A DNA stretch of 33,171 bases. It comes from Kiritimatiellia bacterium (GTDB lineage Bacteria > Verrucomicrobiota > Kiritimatiellia > SS1-B-03-39 > UBA6053). The DNA lies in NCBI GenBank assembly GCA_018401235.1, contig JAGYLC010000012.1:1-33171 (forward strand), in the 5' to 3' direction. The notes below the pieces were generated by a model that saw only the letters and a program-made list of their open reading frames with translations, was not told where the DNA came from and did not search any database. Of the stretch, positions 1 to 8,732 are shown piece after piece (position 1 is the first letter of the stretch; the number at the start of each line of letters is the position of its first letter). The translations under genes were made by a program, and so were the position numbers.

Positions 1-1421
1 TCGCGACAGGTGCGTTCCCAACTACCCGCGTAAAATCCGGTACCGTTCTGATCCCAGATTCCCCGCACCCGGGCGTTCCAGGGGGATTGACTGCTGGCGT
101 GGGCCCGCTGCATCAGTTGATCACTTTGCCGGAACAGGCGGAAGGCGCCGAGGGGAAAGGTTTCCTGTTTAGATGCAGTTTTATGGAAATGCTCCGCCAT
201 GTCTTTGAGGTTGCGCGCGGGAGTGGATGCCGAATCGAGGCTCCCATGTCGAAGTTCAAACAGGCGGGGGGAGCGGGTCTCGCGGTGATAGCGAAGGCTT
301 TCTGTGAGGAGGGAGGGAGCCAGATTTCCGATCCATTCCCCTAGTAGCTGCTGTTTGGCATCGGTATCGCCCGAGCGCCAGGCTGTGTTCAGCCAGATGC
401 CGTGGGGACCTTGAATGGCCGCGGGCTGCCGCAGGGGGCGGTCGAGGGCATCGGCCCAGCGGGCAATCACCCGGCTGTTTCCCCGTGGCTGAATGCCGCG
501 CATGGACCAGGCGTGCTGATAGACGCGGGAGGGGGCTTCGGGCATGAGGGAGGTGTCGAGCAGAAGATGATTGAACTGTCCCACGGTAGAGGACGAGAGC
601 GCGTTTCCGATGTGAACCCCCAGTTTGCGGGCCAATCCGTTGTGGGTGGATTCGAACACGATAAGGGCGGTTCCCTGATCGACGAAGCGGGACAACTGCT
701 GAAATTCACGTTCGGAGAGATGTGGGAGATAAGGAATCAGAATCAGGCGGGGGGCGGGCCGGGTAGGCAACGCGTCCAAGGAGTGAATCGCGTGGGGAAG
801 CCCCAGTCCGGCCAGGATGCGGTCGAGATGTCGCTTGCATACCCGTGCGGTATAGGTTTCGTCCCCGGTTTTCGCGGCGGATTCGGTGTCCAGTATCCAA
901 AGGTCATCCTGAAAGCCTTCCAGGCTGATTGGATACAGGGTGGTGGTCCCGCTTCCCCGCGGCCAAAAGCTGAGACGGACAGCCTCGATCCGGTTCCAGC
1001 CCGCTACTGCGCCCTCGCTGGCGAAATTCGCCTTGGCGAATTGCAGGTGGGTGGGACCTTTCTCGTGAAGGGTGAATCCGTGGGTGTACCAGCCGTTACC
1101 CGATTTAAAGGACAGGTTCGCCTCCAGCAACACCGCCGGATCCGAGATGCCGATGCGCAGTCGGAAACTGGACAGTTCCCCAAGGTTCCAGGACCCGTTT
1201 CGGGTGAGGGTGATTTGTCTTCTTTCAGCCGGGAAGCGAAGGAGAAGTTCGACTCCCCGGGTGCTTCGTTGCAACCGTGCCGGAATTTCGCCCGATCGCC
1301 AGAGCTGCGGGTTCTCTGATTGAAAATCCACCAATGAAGTAAGCGGTTGGGCCGATACGCGCAGGAGAACCAGGGAGACCAGGCCAAGAAAGACCCCCAG
1401 ATAGGGAAATCGGGTGCTCAT
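1..1421 (-). CDS. Secreted glycosyl hydrolase-like (family 10/GHL10-type) protein, 3' end beyond window
   Basis: An uninterrupted minus-strand frame runs from the ATG at 1421 to the left edge (about 473 codons), so the gene is cut by the window. The N-terminus ([20 protein letters not shown], then RVSAQ) is a clear Sec signal peptide, so the product is exported. Residues about 27-180 look like a beta-rich carbohydrate-binding-like domain. Residues about 205-350 resemble a glutamine-amidotransferase-like Rossmann region (RLILIPYLPHLS..., then TALIVFES). The last visible residues (RVRGIWDQNGTGFYAGSWER) match the start of a GHL10-type TIM barrel. The start codon overlaps the stop of the upstream MBL hydrolase gene (ATGA), implying translational coupling. 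The signal peptide and open frame are seen directly. The glycosidase assignment is inferred from a short stretch and the catalytic residues lie outside the window. Confidence 0.7.
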   Translation of the reverse strand, partial: MSTRFPYLGVFLGLVSLVLLRVSAQPLTSLVDFQSENPQLWRSGEIPARLQRSTRGVELLLRFPAERRQITLTRNGSWNLGELSSFRLRIGISDPAVLLEANLSFKSGNGWYTHGFTLHEKGPTHLQFAKANFASEGAVAGWNRIEAVRLSFWPRGSGTTTLYPISLEGFQDDLWILDTESAAKTGDETYTARVCKRHLDRILAGLGLPHAIHSLDALPTRPAPRLILIPYLPHLSEREFQQLSRFVDQGTALIVFESTHNGLARKLGVHIGNALSSSTVGQFNHLLLDTSLMPEAPSRVYQHAWSMRGIQPRGNSRVIARWADALDRPLRQPAAIQGPHGIWLNTAWRSGDTDAKQQLLGEWIGNLAPSLLTESLRYHRETRSPRLFELRHGSLDSASTPARNLKDMAEHFHKTASKQETFPLGAFRLFRQSDQLMQRAHASSQSPWNARVRGIWDQNGTGFYAGSWERTCR

Positions 1422-2068
1422 CCAACTCTCATGGCGTGTTGGAGATATGGATTGGATGCGAGTTCCTGTCCGATGGTGGTGGCGGGTCCGTGACCGGGAA
1501 TGACCCGGGTTTCCGGGGGCAGTTTCGAGAGTCGGCGCAGGGAATGCATTAGGGTTCGCTCATCGCCCCCGGGTAAATCCGTACGTCCCATGCCGCCCTT
1601 GAACAGTACATCTCCGCCGATCAACAGGTTGTCCTCCTCGAAATAAAAGCCCACGCTGCCCGGGGAGTGGCCGGGAAGAAACAGGGTGTGGAAACGAAAA
1701 GAGCCAATCTCAAAGGGGCCGTCCTCTTCCCAAGCTGTTTCTAGGGTGGGAAGTCGGGAGGGATCCGGCTGACGATACCAGGGCAGATTTTGATTGCGGG
1801 AGGTAAAGGCCCAGTCCAGATCCAGGGGGTGCATCCAGCAGGGAGCGGGAAAGGCCTCATGCAGATCGGCAATGGCGCAGACGTGGTCGTAGTGACCGTG
1901 AGTAAAGGGATAGCCGATGACCGTGAAGTCATTCTGTTGAATATGGGTTTTGAGAGTTCCGGCGTCGGCTCCGGGGTCAATCACCAAGGTCTGCCCGTCG
2001 TCCATGGACAGGAACACGCAATTGGTCTGGATCATCCCGGTGGGAAGTAGTTGGATTTTTAATGACAT
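1418..2068 (-). CDS. MBL-fold metallo-hydrolase (glyoxalase II-like)
   Basis: This 216-aa protein belongs to the metallo-beta-lactamase superfamily. The metal-binding motif THGHYDH sits at residues 56-62 (H57, H59, D61, H62). Further ligands are suggested by [11 protein letters not shown] (His), LIGGDVLF (bridging Asp) and the C-terminal [10 protein letters not shown] (His). This order is that of small cytosolic glyoxalase II-like thioesterases (YcbL type), so hydrolysis of a glutathione-type or other thioester is the likely chemistry, but the substrate is not shown. The frame is open for over 130 codons upstream of MSLKIQ, but that part carries larB relic sequence in mixed frames. The start is therefore set at 2068, where homology to the family begins. 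The stop overlaps the ATG of the secreted glycosidase-like gene. Confidence 0.9.
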   Translation of the reverse strand: MSLKIQLLPTGMIQTNCVFLSMDDGQTLVIDPGADAGTLKTHIQQNDFTVIGYPFTHGHYDHVCAIADLHEAFPAPCWMHPLDLDWAFTSRNQNLPWYRQPDPSRLPTLETAWEEDGPFEIGSFRFHTLFLPGHSPGSVGFYFEEDNLLIGGDVLFKGGMGRTDLPGGDERTLMHSLRRLSKLPPETRVIPGHGPATTIGQELASNPYLQHAMRVG

Positions 2069-2689
2069 TGTAGAATTCGTTTGGCGGCGAGGGCGGCACC
2101 GACGCCGTTGTCGATATTCATGACCATCAGCCCATTGGCGCAGCTTGCCAGCATGGCGTGCAGAGCGGCGGTGCCGCCGGTGGCGACTCCATAGCCCACG
2201 CTGGTGGGAACGCCGATGACGGGCTGTGCGCATTGCCCGCCACCACCGATTGTGGGCCCCGAAACCGGCCACCACGATCAGGACCTCGAACTCAGCCATT
2301 TCGGGAGTTTTAGAAGCGTTGAATGGCCGCCACCCCACATCCTGAAAGCTTTGGGAATGTACCCCTAGAAAGTGAAGAGTATTTGCGCATTCCGCGACCA
2401 ACAAAGTATCGGCAGGCAATCTGATGAATGGCCAACTTCGGTGGATTACTGGACGGGGATTCCACACCCAGGTTCGCGCCACCGCGTCAGTGTCCGCCCT
2501 CCAGCGTTAAGGCTTTTCCGGCTGACAGCGGGAGATGAGCACGGGATGGTTCGCTCCCGGCATTGATCGATGATACGCTGAAGTTGGATCGATGGATTTG
2601 GCTTCCCCGTAGACAATTTCCGGAAACCCCAGCCGTTCGCGGCGTGAGAAATCGAACTCGATATCTGTTTTAGAATCGTGACCCGGCAT
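2059..2689 (-). pseudogene. larB: Relic of larB (nickel-pincer cofactor/AIR carboxylase-like protein), multiply frameshifted
   Basis: Pieces of LarB are readable in order on the minus strand but in different frames. An N-terminal piece includes FSRRERLGFPEIVYGEAKS and ends near HPVLISRCQPEK (about 2500-2680). A middle piece reads LVAECANTLHFLGVHSQSF (about 2340-2410). A short piece, EVLIVVAG, follows (about 2280). The C-terminal piece reads [20 protein letters not shown] and later [16 protein letters not shown], ending at a TAA at 2061-2059. At least four frame changes are needed to join them, so no intact LarB can be made. LarB acts in synthesis of the nickel-pincer nucleotide of lactate racemase, carboxylating nicotinic acid adenine dinucleotide. 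The 3' end overlaps the MBL hydrolase start by 10 bp, the kind of overlap seen in an ancestral operon. Sequencing error is an alternative explanation. Confidence 0.8.
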
Positions 2690-2699
2690 ACGATTCCTT

Positions 2700-2979
2700 A
2701 GCGGGAGGATCAGTAGACCCCGGCGATTTTCGTCGTAGAAGCGAAAGACCATTTCGTTCGTTTCAACCAATCCGACTTGTGCGCGACTTGCGGACATAAT
2801 CCCGATCGTTCTGGAAGCGATCCTGACGCACCCGCAAATCCTGAAGACGAAGTTCTTCCCGGTCTTAATTCACTGCAGTTCAGTGAGACGCGTTTCGTTC
2901 GCCTGGTATTTGCGGAATTGCGGAATAAATCCCAGCACAGCAGCACCACCACCCAGCACCGTGACTTACCCGTCATCAT
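2700..2979 (-). pseudogene. Relic of an FtsB/DivIC-like septum formation initiator gene, frameshifted
   Basis: On the minus strand, upstream of the larB relic, three frames together spell a small bitopic FtsB/DivIC-type protein. A hydrophobic segment reads TVLGGGAAVLGFIPQF and is followed by KYQANETRLTELQ. A coiled-coil stretch in another frame reads EELRLQDLRVRQDRF, then QNDRDYVRK. A C-terminal piece in a third frame reads RAQVGLVETNEMVFRFYDEN, closely matching the family's 'Y(V/I)E..AR...GLV...E.VFRF' ending. A stop codon lies in the first frame after TELQ. FtsB/DivIC proteins are membrane-anchored parts of the division complex and usually essential, so a functional copy would be expected elsewhere if this one is truly dead. 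The composite is seen directly. The family name is inferred from the pattern. Confidence 0.65.
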
Positions 2980-3216
2980 TTTGGTAAGTTGTTGAAAAGT
3001 GGTCACGTTTGAAATTTAAATTAAAAATGAAAAATGCAACAGACAAAATTGTATATTTTCAGAGTTTTTTTTAGCCAGAAAGATATAGTCGAGTTGCCTC
3101 AACTCAGGATGAGGAGAAGATCTCAGTTTGAGGACGAATTTTACAAAAGTTCATCGCAAATCCAAATGGATGTTCATTGAATAAACCAAACCCGGAGCTC
3201 GCCTCGGGGTGCGGAG
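2980..3216. other. AT-rich intergenic stretch without a recognisable gene
   Basis: This segment is visibly more AT-rich than its surroundings, with A/T tracts around 3010-3080. It contains a small hairpin at about 3093-3107 (GAGTTG, loop CCT, CAACTC). No coding frame with recognisable family features, tRNA or clear promoter was seen. It separates the ftsB/larB relics from the palindromic element at 3217. Confidence 0.5.
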
Positions 3217-3348
3217 AAATTCACTACCGGAATTCGCCCGTTCCGTTCTCAGCCCCGTTTCACGCCGTTAGCTCCCCGCGTGCGGGAAGCCAACGGCGGC
3301 GGGGTGGGTGGGGGATTGGGGAGGGGCCCGGTATCGTGAAGTGAATTT
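3217..3348. repeat. Palindromic repeat element (REPIN/MITE-like)
   Basis: The outer ends are a perfect 9-bp inverted repeat, AAATTCACT (3217-3225) and AGTGAATTT (3340-3348). Just inside them is ACCGG/CCGGT (3226-3230 and 3328-3332). The centre holds a strong GC-rich hairpin with a 17-bp stem (3263-3279 and 3282-3298), of which 15 pairs match. The rest is G-rich (3297-3327). No coding capacity is apparent. The nested organisation is that of a non-autonomous REP/MITE-type element, or of a strongly structured 3' region for neighbouring transcripts. Confidence 0.6.
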
Positions 3349-3423
3349 AGTTGGGGGGCATGATGGGAGTTTTCAAACTGAAATTTGTAAGTAGCAGGTT
3401 TCCAAGTGCGTATCATTGGTACT

Positions 3424-3585
3424 ATGAACTTATTCTCAAAAAACCCAGCCGCGAAATTACAGAAGCACTATGAATCTCTTATGCAACAGGCAATGAATGC
3501 CCAGCGTGGTGGAGATATTGTGAAAAGCTCCGAATTGCATGCTCAAGCTGCGGAGATCCTCAAACAGATCGATGCGCTGAAATAA
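3424..3585 (+). CDS. Small DUF6435 (Lacal_2735-like) family protein
   Basis: A 53-aa frame starts MNLFSKNPAAKLQKHYESLM and ends with ILKQIDALK before TAA. The pattern matches the DUF6435 small-protein family: an N-terminal LF(K/S)K.P..KL.K.YE.L..(E/Q)AM.AQR.GDI, then a K.(S/A)EL.A.AE.I...I..L ending. Residues 9-53 look entirely helical and amphipathic, with no signal peptide or membrane segment. No function is known for the family. The gene converges with dnaA, leaving only 13 bp between the stop codons. No Shine-Dalgarno sequence is evident. Its base composition is more AT-rich than that of neighbouring genes. Confidence rests on family recognition of a short sequence. Confidence 0.75.
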   Translation: MNLFSKNPAAKLQKHYESLMQQAMNAQRGGDIVKSSELHAQAAEILKQIDALK

Positions 3586-3598
3586 CTACTCAGCTCTT

Positions 3599-5044
<1,446 letters not shown>

Positions 5045-5327
5045 ACAACCAGTTTTTAACCTGTGAAAATTACGACTTTTCCTGTACACACATGTCCGGC
5101 GGTGGCTGAACGGATTCAGTTGCGCCGGTTCCTGAAGCCGAACATAAACCTAATACAGGGCTATGGACAAGCTGTTAAATTGAAAGAATGAAAGAAAAAT
5201 TCCACCCACTACAGGTAGTAGGTCCTGTTTCAAAAAGACACAAGATCATGAGACCAAATCGAATCATGAAAATAAAGCTTCTCTTTCGTTTGAAAAGGAC
5301 TTCGTACCCCTCAACCCGAAGCTCGAT

Positions 5328-6461
5328 ATGAACGAAAAACGAACAAGTAAAGGCCCTCTGTTGTTGATTGGCGGGGGGGCGGACGATGTGGATGTGCGGT
5401 ACGCCTGTGGCTTCGGAGCACCGGATCCGTTCCTGTATGTGGAAAAAGGCGGCGAGCGGCATGTGGTGGTCTCGATGTTGGAATTGGGTCGGGCGCAGGC
5501 CTGCGGAAAAGGGTTGCAGGCGCACACTCCCGACCGTTTGGGTTTAAAGGGAACGAAAGGTCGCGGCCTCGGAGATCAGGCGGTCGCGTTGTTACAGCAT
5601 CTGAAGGTGAAACGAATTCTAGTGAGTGGGCGCTGTCCGGTGGGGGTGGTTCGGCACTTGGAGAAAGCAGGACTGACGGTGCAAATCAAAAAAGACCCGG
5701 TGTTTCAGGGTCGACTGGTCAAATCGGCAGAGGAGATCAAGGCCTTGCGGGCCTCCCAGCGGGCGACGGCTGCCGCGATGAAGGCGGCAAGGGGCATGAT
5801 CGCGGATACCCGGGCAGGGTCGGATGGGGTTCTGCTGACTCCGGACGGGAATCCACTTAGCTCTGAACGGGTTCGGCAACGGATTGAGCAGGTACTGATG
5901 GAGGCGGATTGCCGCGCGGATGAAACGATCGTTGCGGGCGGAGATCAGGGGGTGGATCCGCACGAACGGGGATTCGGTCCTCTTTATGAAGGTGAATTGA
6001 TTGTGTTGGATATTTTTCCCTGCTCCAAAGTCAGCGGTTATTGGGGGGATATGACCCGCACGGTGCTGAAAGGGACACCTCGTCCCGAGCAGCGTCATCT
6101 GGTCCAGACGGTGTTGACCGCGCAACGGGCGGCCTTGTCCCGGGTAAAGCCGGGGGTGAGCGGAAAAGAAATTCATGAGGGAATTTGCGAGCAGTTTTTG
6201 GAGGCGGGCTACGAAACCGGATTGGTGGACGGAATTCCGCAAGGATTTATTCATTCCACCGGGCACGGGGTGGGGCTGGAGATTCATGAAGCCCCGTCGG
6301 TGGGGCCAAATGGCGGCGAACTGGAGGTCGGGCAGGTGATTACCATCGAACCCGGGCTGTATTATCGCGGTGTCGGCGGGGTTCGGATAGAAGATACGGT
6401 GGTGGTGACGGAAAGCGGGTGTTCCTTGTTGGCCCGCTGCGGCAAGGAGTGGATTCTATGA
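5328..6461 (+). CDS. M24-family Xaa-Pro aminopeptidase-like metallopeptidase
   Basis: This 377-aa protein has an N-terminal creatinase-like domain (about 1-130) and a C-terminal pita-bread catalytic domain. The five dinuclear-metal ligands of M24 peptidases can be placed: D228 (VLDIFP), D241 (WGDMTRT), H313 (HSTGHGVG), E341 (IEPGLYY) and E355 (VRIEDTVVV). H309 and H320 fit the substrate-side histidines. It probably removes N-terminal residues ahead of proline, or cleaves X-Pro dipeptides, in the cytoplasm, as there is no signal peptide. It lies divergently from dnaA, and its stop overlaps the ATG of the alpha/beta hydrolase gene (ATGA), so the two are very likely cotranscribed. No clear Shine-Dalgarno sequence precedes the ATG. 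Confidence 0.92.
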   Translation: MNEKRTSKGPLLLIGGGADDVDVRYACGFGAPDPFLYVEKGGERHVVVSMLELGRAQACGKGLQAHTPDRLGLKGTKGRGLGDQAVALLQHLKVKRILVSGRCPVGVVRHLEKAGLTVQIKKDPVFQGRLVKSAEEIKALRASQRATAAAMKAARGMIADTRAGSDGVLLTPDGNPLSSERVRQRIEQVLMEADCRADETIVAGGDQGVDPHERGFGPLYEGELIVLDIFPCSKVSGYWGDMTRTVLKGTPRPEQRHLVQTVLTAQRAALSRVKPGVSGKEIHEGICEQFLEAGYETGLVDGIPQGFIHSTGHGVGLEIHEAPSVGPNGGELEVGQVITIEPGLYYRGVGGVRIEDTVVVTESGCSLLARCGKEWIL

Positions 6462-7327
6462 TTTTCGTAGGAATTCTGGTGGTCGCGTTGGTCTTGTGGT
6501 TCGGGTTGCAGGCCTATGAACACCGCTTGATTTTTCCGGGGTCCAAAATGATGCAGGAGCCGCCCGAAAATTTCAGTCGTGAACGGGAGGAGGTCGAATT
6601 CTGCGCGGAGGACGGGATTTCATTACACGGATGGTGGTTTCCGCATCCCGAGGCGCAAGGAGTCCTGCTGGTATGCCATGGCAACGCGGGCAACGTGTCG
6701 AGTCGTCTGTGGATCGCGGAGGATTTACAGGATGTGCCTGTAAACATCTTTATTTTTGATTACCGAGGCTATGGAAAGAGCAAAGGGATTGCCAGCGAGA
6801 AGGGAACCGGACTGGATGTCGCCGCCGCCTGGGAAGTTGCCCGCAACCGCTGCGGCGGGCAGGAGTCACCTCCTGTTATTATTTACGGGCGTTCCCTCGG
6901 GGGAGCGGTGGCGTTGCAGGCGGCGACGGTTTTCCCCGTTCGCGGGGTCATCCTGGAAAGTACCTTCACGTCTATTCTGGAAATCGCGCTGCGGCGCTTC
7001 CCCTGGTTGTTCCCCCGCTTCACTTGTCGGTCGACCTATCGATCGGACGTGCGGATTTCGCAGGTTCGCTCACCCATATTGATGGCGCACAGTCCCGATG
7101 ATGAGATAATCCCCTTCGACATGGGGGAAGCCATGTACCGAAAAGTTCCGAATCCCTGGAAATTTATCCGGCTACGCGGAACCCATGAGGAGGCGGGTTG
7201 GCAGAGCTCCCCGGAGTATGCGGCGGCGGTACGGGAATTCATACGCCGATTTATCGGAACAGAGCCGGATCCAGCCAGTAGGCCGCTTGCACCACTGCTC
7301 CCACCCCGAAGAGAATCAGATAGCTGA
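6458..7327 (+). CDS. Membrane-anchored alpha/beta hydrolase (YfhR/ABHD13/BEM46-like)
   Basis: A single N-terminal transmembrane segment (residues 1-18, FVGILVVALVLWFGL) is followed by an alpha/beta-hydrolase domain. The triad is readable: nucleophile S146 in GRSLGG, acid D215 in HSPDDEIIP and H243 in GTHEEAGW. The oxyanion region is CHGNAGN (73-79). This is the BEM46/YfhR layout, a membrane-tethered serine hydrolase whose substrate is unknown. The ATG at 6458 is chosen because it overlaps the upstream stop and is preceded by AAGGAG (6444-6449). An upstream in-frame ATG at 6419 lies inside the peptidase gene. The last roughly 25 codons overlap the convergent prenyltransferase gene by 77 bp and form a Pro/Arg-rich tail not needed for the fold. 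Confidence 0.88.
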   Translation: MIFVGILVVALVLWFGLQAYEHRLIFPGSKMMQEPPENFSREREEVEFCAEDGISLHGWWFPHPEAQGVLLVCHGNAGNVSSRLWIAEDLQDVPVNIFIFDYRGYGKSKGIASEKGTGLDVAAAWEVARNRCGGQESPPVIIYGRSLGGAVALQAATVFPVRGVILESTFTSILEIALRRFPWLFPRFTCRSTYRSDVRISQVRSPILMAHSPDDEIIPFDMGEAMYRKVPNPWKFIRLRGTHEEAGWQSSPEYAAAVREFIRRFIGTEPDPASRPLAPLLPPRRESDS

Positions 7328-8174
7328 TTTTATCGCGGACGGCGAATAGTACAGGATCATCTCCCATGCCCCCCCGCAAGGTCAACAACCAGAGGCGGCC
7401 AATCCAATAGAGGATTAGCGGGCACAGTAGCCAGAGAATATGCGAGGAGGCGTAGACTTCGGTAATGGACTCATCCCGCACATACAGTGCAAGCACCATC
7501 ACGGAAAGCATGCCCGAGCAAATTCCAATTTGGGTAATGCATGCTTGGTCCCGGGGCAAATATCCGCGGATCTTCCCGGAAGATTCGGGAGTCGCATCCA
7601 TCACCAACTTCAATTCCTGCACACGTTTCGCGAAGGCGAGTGACAGAAAAAAGAACAAACTGAAACTCAGCAGCCAGTCGGTGACCTCAATGCCTCCGGC
7701 CACTCCTCCCGCATAAATACGCAGAACGAACATCAGGGTTAGAAAGACCACATCCAGAACGGGGATGTGTTTGAGTTTGAAACTGTAGAGGAGATTTGCC
7801 ACCAGGTAGACGAATAAAACCAGCGTAAACGCCCGGGGCAACAGTGCATACGCAGCGACCAGAGCTGTGAGCGCCATTCCCGCAAACAGCGGAGGGGCCA
7901 TTTTCAGCGGAAAGGTGCCGGCGGCCAGGGGACGGTTTCGCTTGTTGGGATGCCGCCGGTCGGCTTCGACATCCAGATAATCGTTGAGTACATACACACT
8001 GGAGGCCAGCAGGCAAAAACAACCGACGGCCCACACCACGTTCAGCAGCACGGGCAGTTCCATAAAGCGGTGTGCGAGAAGCACAGGCAAAAACAACAGC
8101 ACATTTTTCGCCCACTGGTGAGGACGCAACAGGAGCAGGATTGGCGGGATTTTTTGTAAATTATGCGTTATCAT
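7251..8174 (-). CDS. UbiA-family prenyltransferase (decaprenyl-phosphate phosphoribosyltransferase-like)
   Basis: This 307-aa polytopic membrane protein has about eight to nine hydrophobic helices. The N-terminus contains RPHQWAKNVLLFLPVLLA, and the first Asp-rich motif is NDYLDVEADRRHPNKRNRP (64-82). Both are hallmarks of the DPPR-synthase branch of UbiA enzymes (NDxxDxxxDRxHPxKxxRP). A second conserved segment is YSFKLKHIPVLDV (about 129-141). In actinobacteria this branch transfers phosphoribose to polyprenyl phosphate for arabinan synthesis. In Gram-negatives the acceptor is unclear, and no DprE-like genes are next to it. It converges with the alpha/beta hydrolase, overlapping its 3' end by 77 bp. 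The substrate is inferred from motif similarity only. Confidence 0.85.
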   Translation of the reverse strand: MITHNLQKIPPILLLLRPHQWAKNVLLFLPVLLAHRFMELPVLLNVVWAVGCFCLLASSVYVLNDYLDVEADRRHPNKRNRPLAAGTFPLKMAPPLFAGMALTALVAAYALLPRAFTLVLFVYLVANLLYSFKLKHIPVLDVVFLTLMFVLRIYAGGVAGGIEVTDWLLSFSLFFFLSLAFAKRVQELKLVMDATPESSGKIRGYLPRDQACITQIGICSGMLSVMVLALYVRDESITEVYASSHILWLLCPLILYWIGRLWLLTLRGGMGDDPVLFAVRDKISYLILFGVGAVVQAAYWLDPALFR

Positions 8175-8213
8175 CGGTTAGGGTCGGTGGGTGACATTCA
8201 CATAGAGCGGATT

Positions 8214-8463
8214 AAAACCACGGAGGGCACGAAGGGGCACGGAGGGGCACGGATCCGGTATGACGGCGGATGGGTTCGGCGAGCCCCTGAATTTACCCCG
8301 GTTGCCGAACCCCATCCGGTTCGCTTCGAACTGTGATGGAGTCACAGACGGAGGAGATGCCACCAACGGGGTCATCCAGGGCTCTCGACATTCCCTCCCA
8401 CAGTCGACAAGCCCATACACGGCTTGGCCGAAGCTCCGTGGTCTCCGTGTTCTTCGTGGTTAT
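8214..8463. repeat. Intergenic MITE/REP-like element with CACGGAG-type terminal repeats
   Basis: The left end is a run of related units (CCACGGAGGGCACGAAGG, then GGCACGGAGG) at 8218-8252. The right end (8431-8463) is the inverted counterpart (CTCCGTGGTCTCCGTG, then TTCTTCGTGGTTAT). Between them is a hairpin built from CGGATGGGTTCGGC (8267-8280) and GCCGAACCCCATCCG (about 8303-8317), with one bulged base. Further on, CTGTGA and TCACAG pair around TGGAG. Short open frames crossing the element look like no known protein. Terminal repeats built of (C)CACGGAG units recur in many environmental genomes as non-autonomous elements. That classification is from memory, and transposition here is inferred. 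Confidence 0.65.
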
Positions 8464-8475
8464 CCAAATCATTCG

Positions 8476-8732
8476 GGTCAGGGTAAAATTTGGCCGCGCG
8501 GCGTTGGATACCCTCGGTGAGCGTGAGATAGGAGTGTCAGCGCGTTGGCGATGTCACGAAGGGGACCAGATGATTCAAAATTAACGATAGTTCGCTCATC
8601 GAATCTCGCTTCCGGACAAAGGGCGCGCGCGCCGGGAGGGTATCGGTAGCGGGATGCAAAACTGATTTGAAATCCGATCCTCATTGGCGGTACTGAATCG
8701 GAATTTAGCGATTCACGGATAATTCGGCTTCC
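8476..8732 (-). pseudogene. Frameshifted remnant of the oxidoreductase C-terminal (dimerisation) domain
   Basis: Downstream of the oxidoreductase stop, the expected C-terminal domain can still be traced on the minus strand in shifting frames. GFEVRKPNYP follows the last in-frame motif. A GARALCPEA stretch resembles the 'GA.I.GP.A.E' segment. PLRDIANAL follows, and then, in another frame, SYLTLTEGIQRRAAKFYP, the counterpart of the 'H(S/P).PT.(T/S)E' active-site ending. At least three frame changes are needed, and the usual His of the HP(T) motif is not found in register. The remnant ends beside the repeat element at 8214-8463. Confidence 0.7.

Noticed and set aside
402-1319. Long plus-strand frame of 305 codons near the left edge
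   Set aside because: It lies opposite the signal-peptide-bearing minus-strand gene, has no family features and is Gly/Gln-rich as expected of an antisense shadow.
2069-2482. N-terminal extension of the MBL hydrolase to a 354-aa protein
   Set aside because: The extra residues are larB relic sequence read partly out of frame, Arg/His-rich, and unlike any MBL protein.
5045-5089. GTG start of dnaA at 5089
   Set aside because: It adds 15 residues without domain I similarity. The ATG at 5044 is a more usual start.
5045-5327. Replication origin between dnaA and the aminopeptidase gene
   Set aside because: Only degenerate single matches to a DnaA box (for example near 5062 and 5163) and no repeat cluster or AT-rich unwinding element were seen.
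8260-8584. Short plus-strand frames inside the repeat element
   Set aside because: They consist of repeat and hairpin sequence plus the antisense of the oxidoreductase relic.
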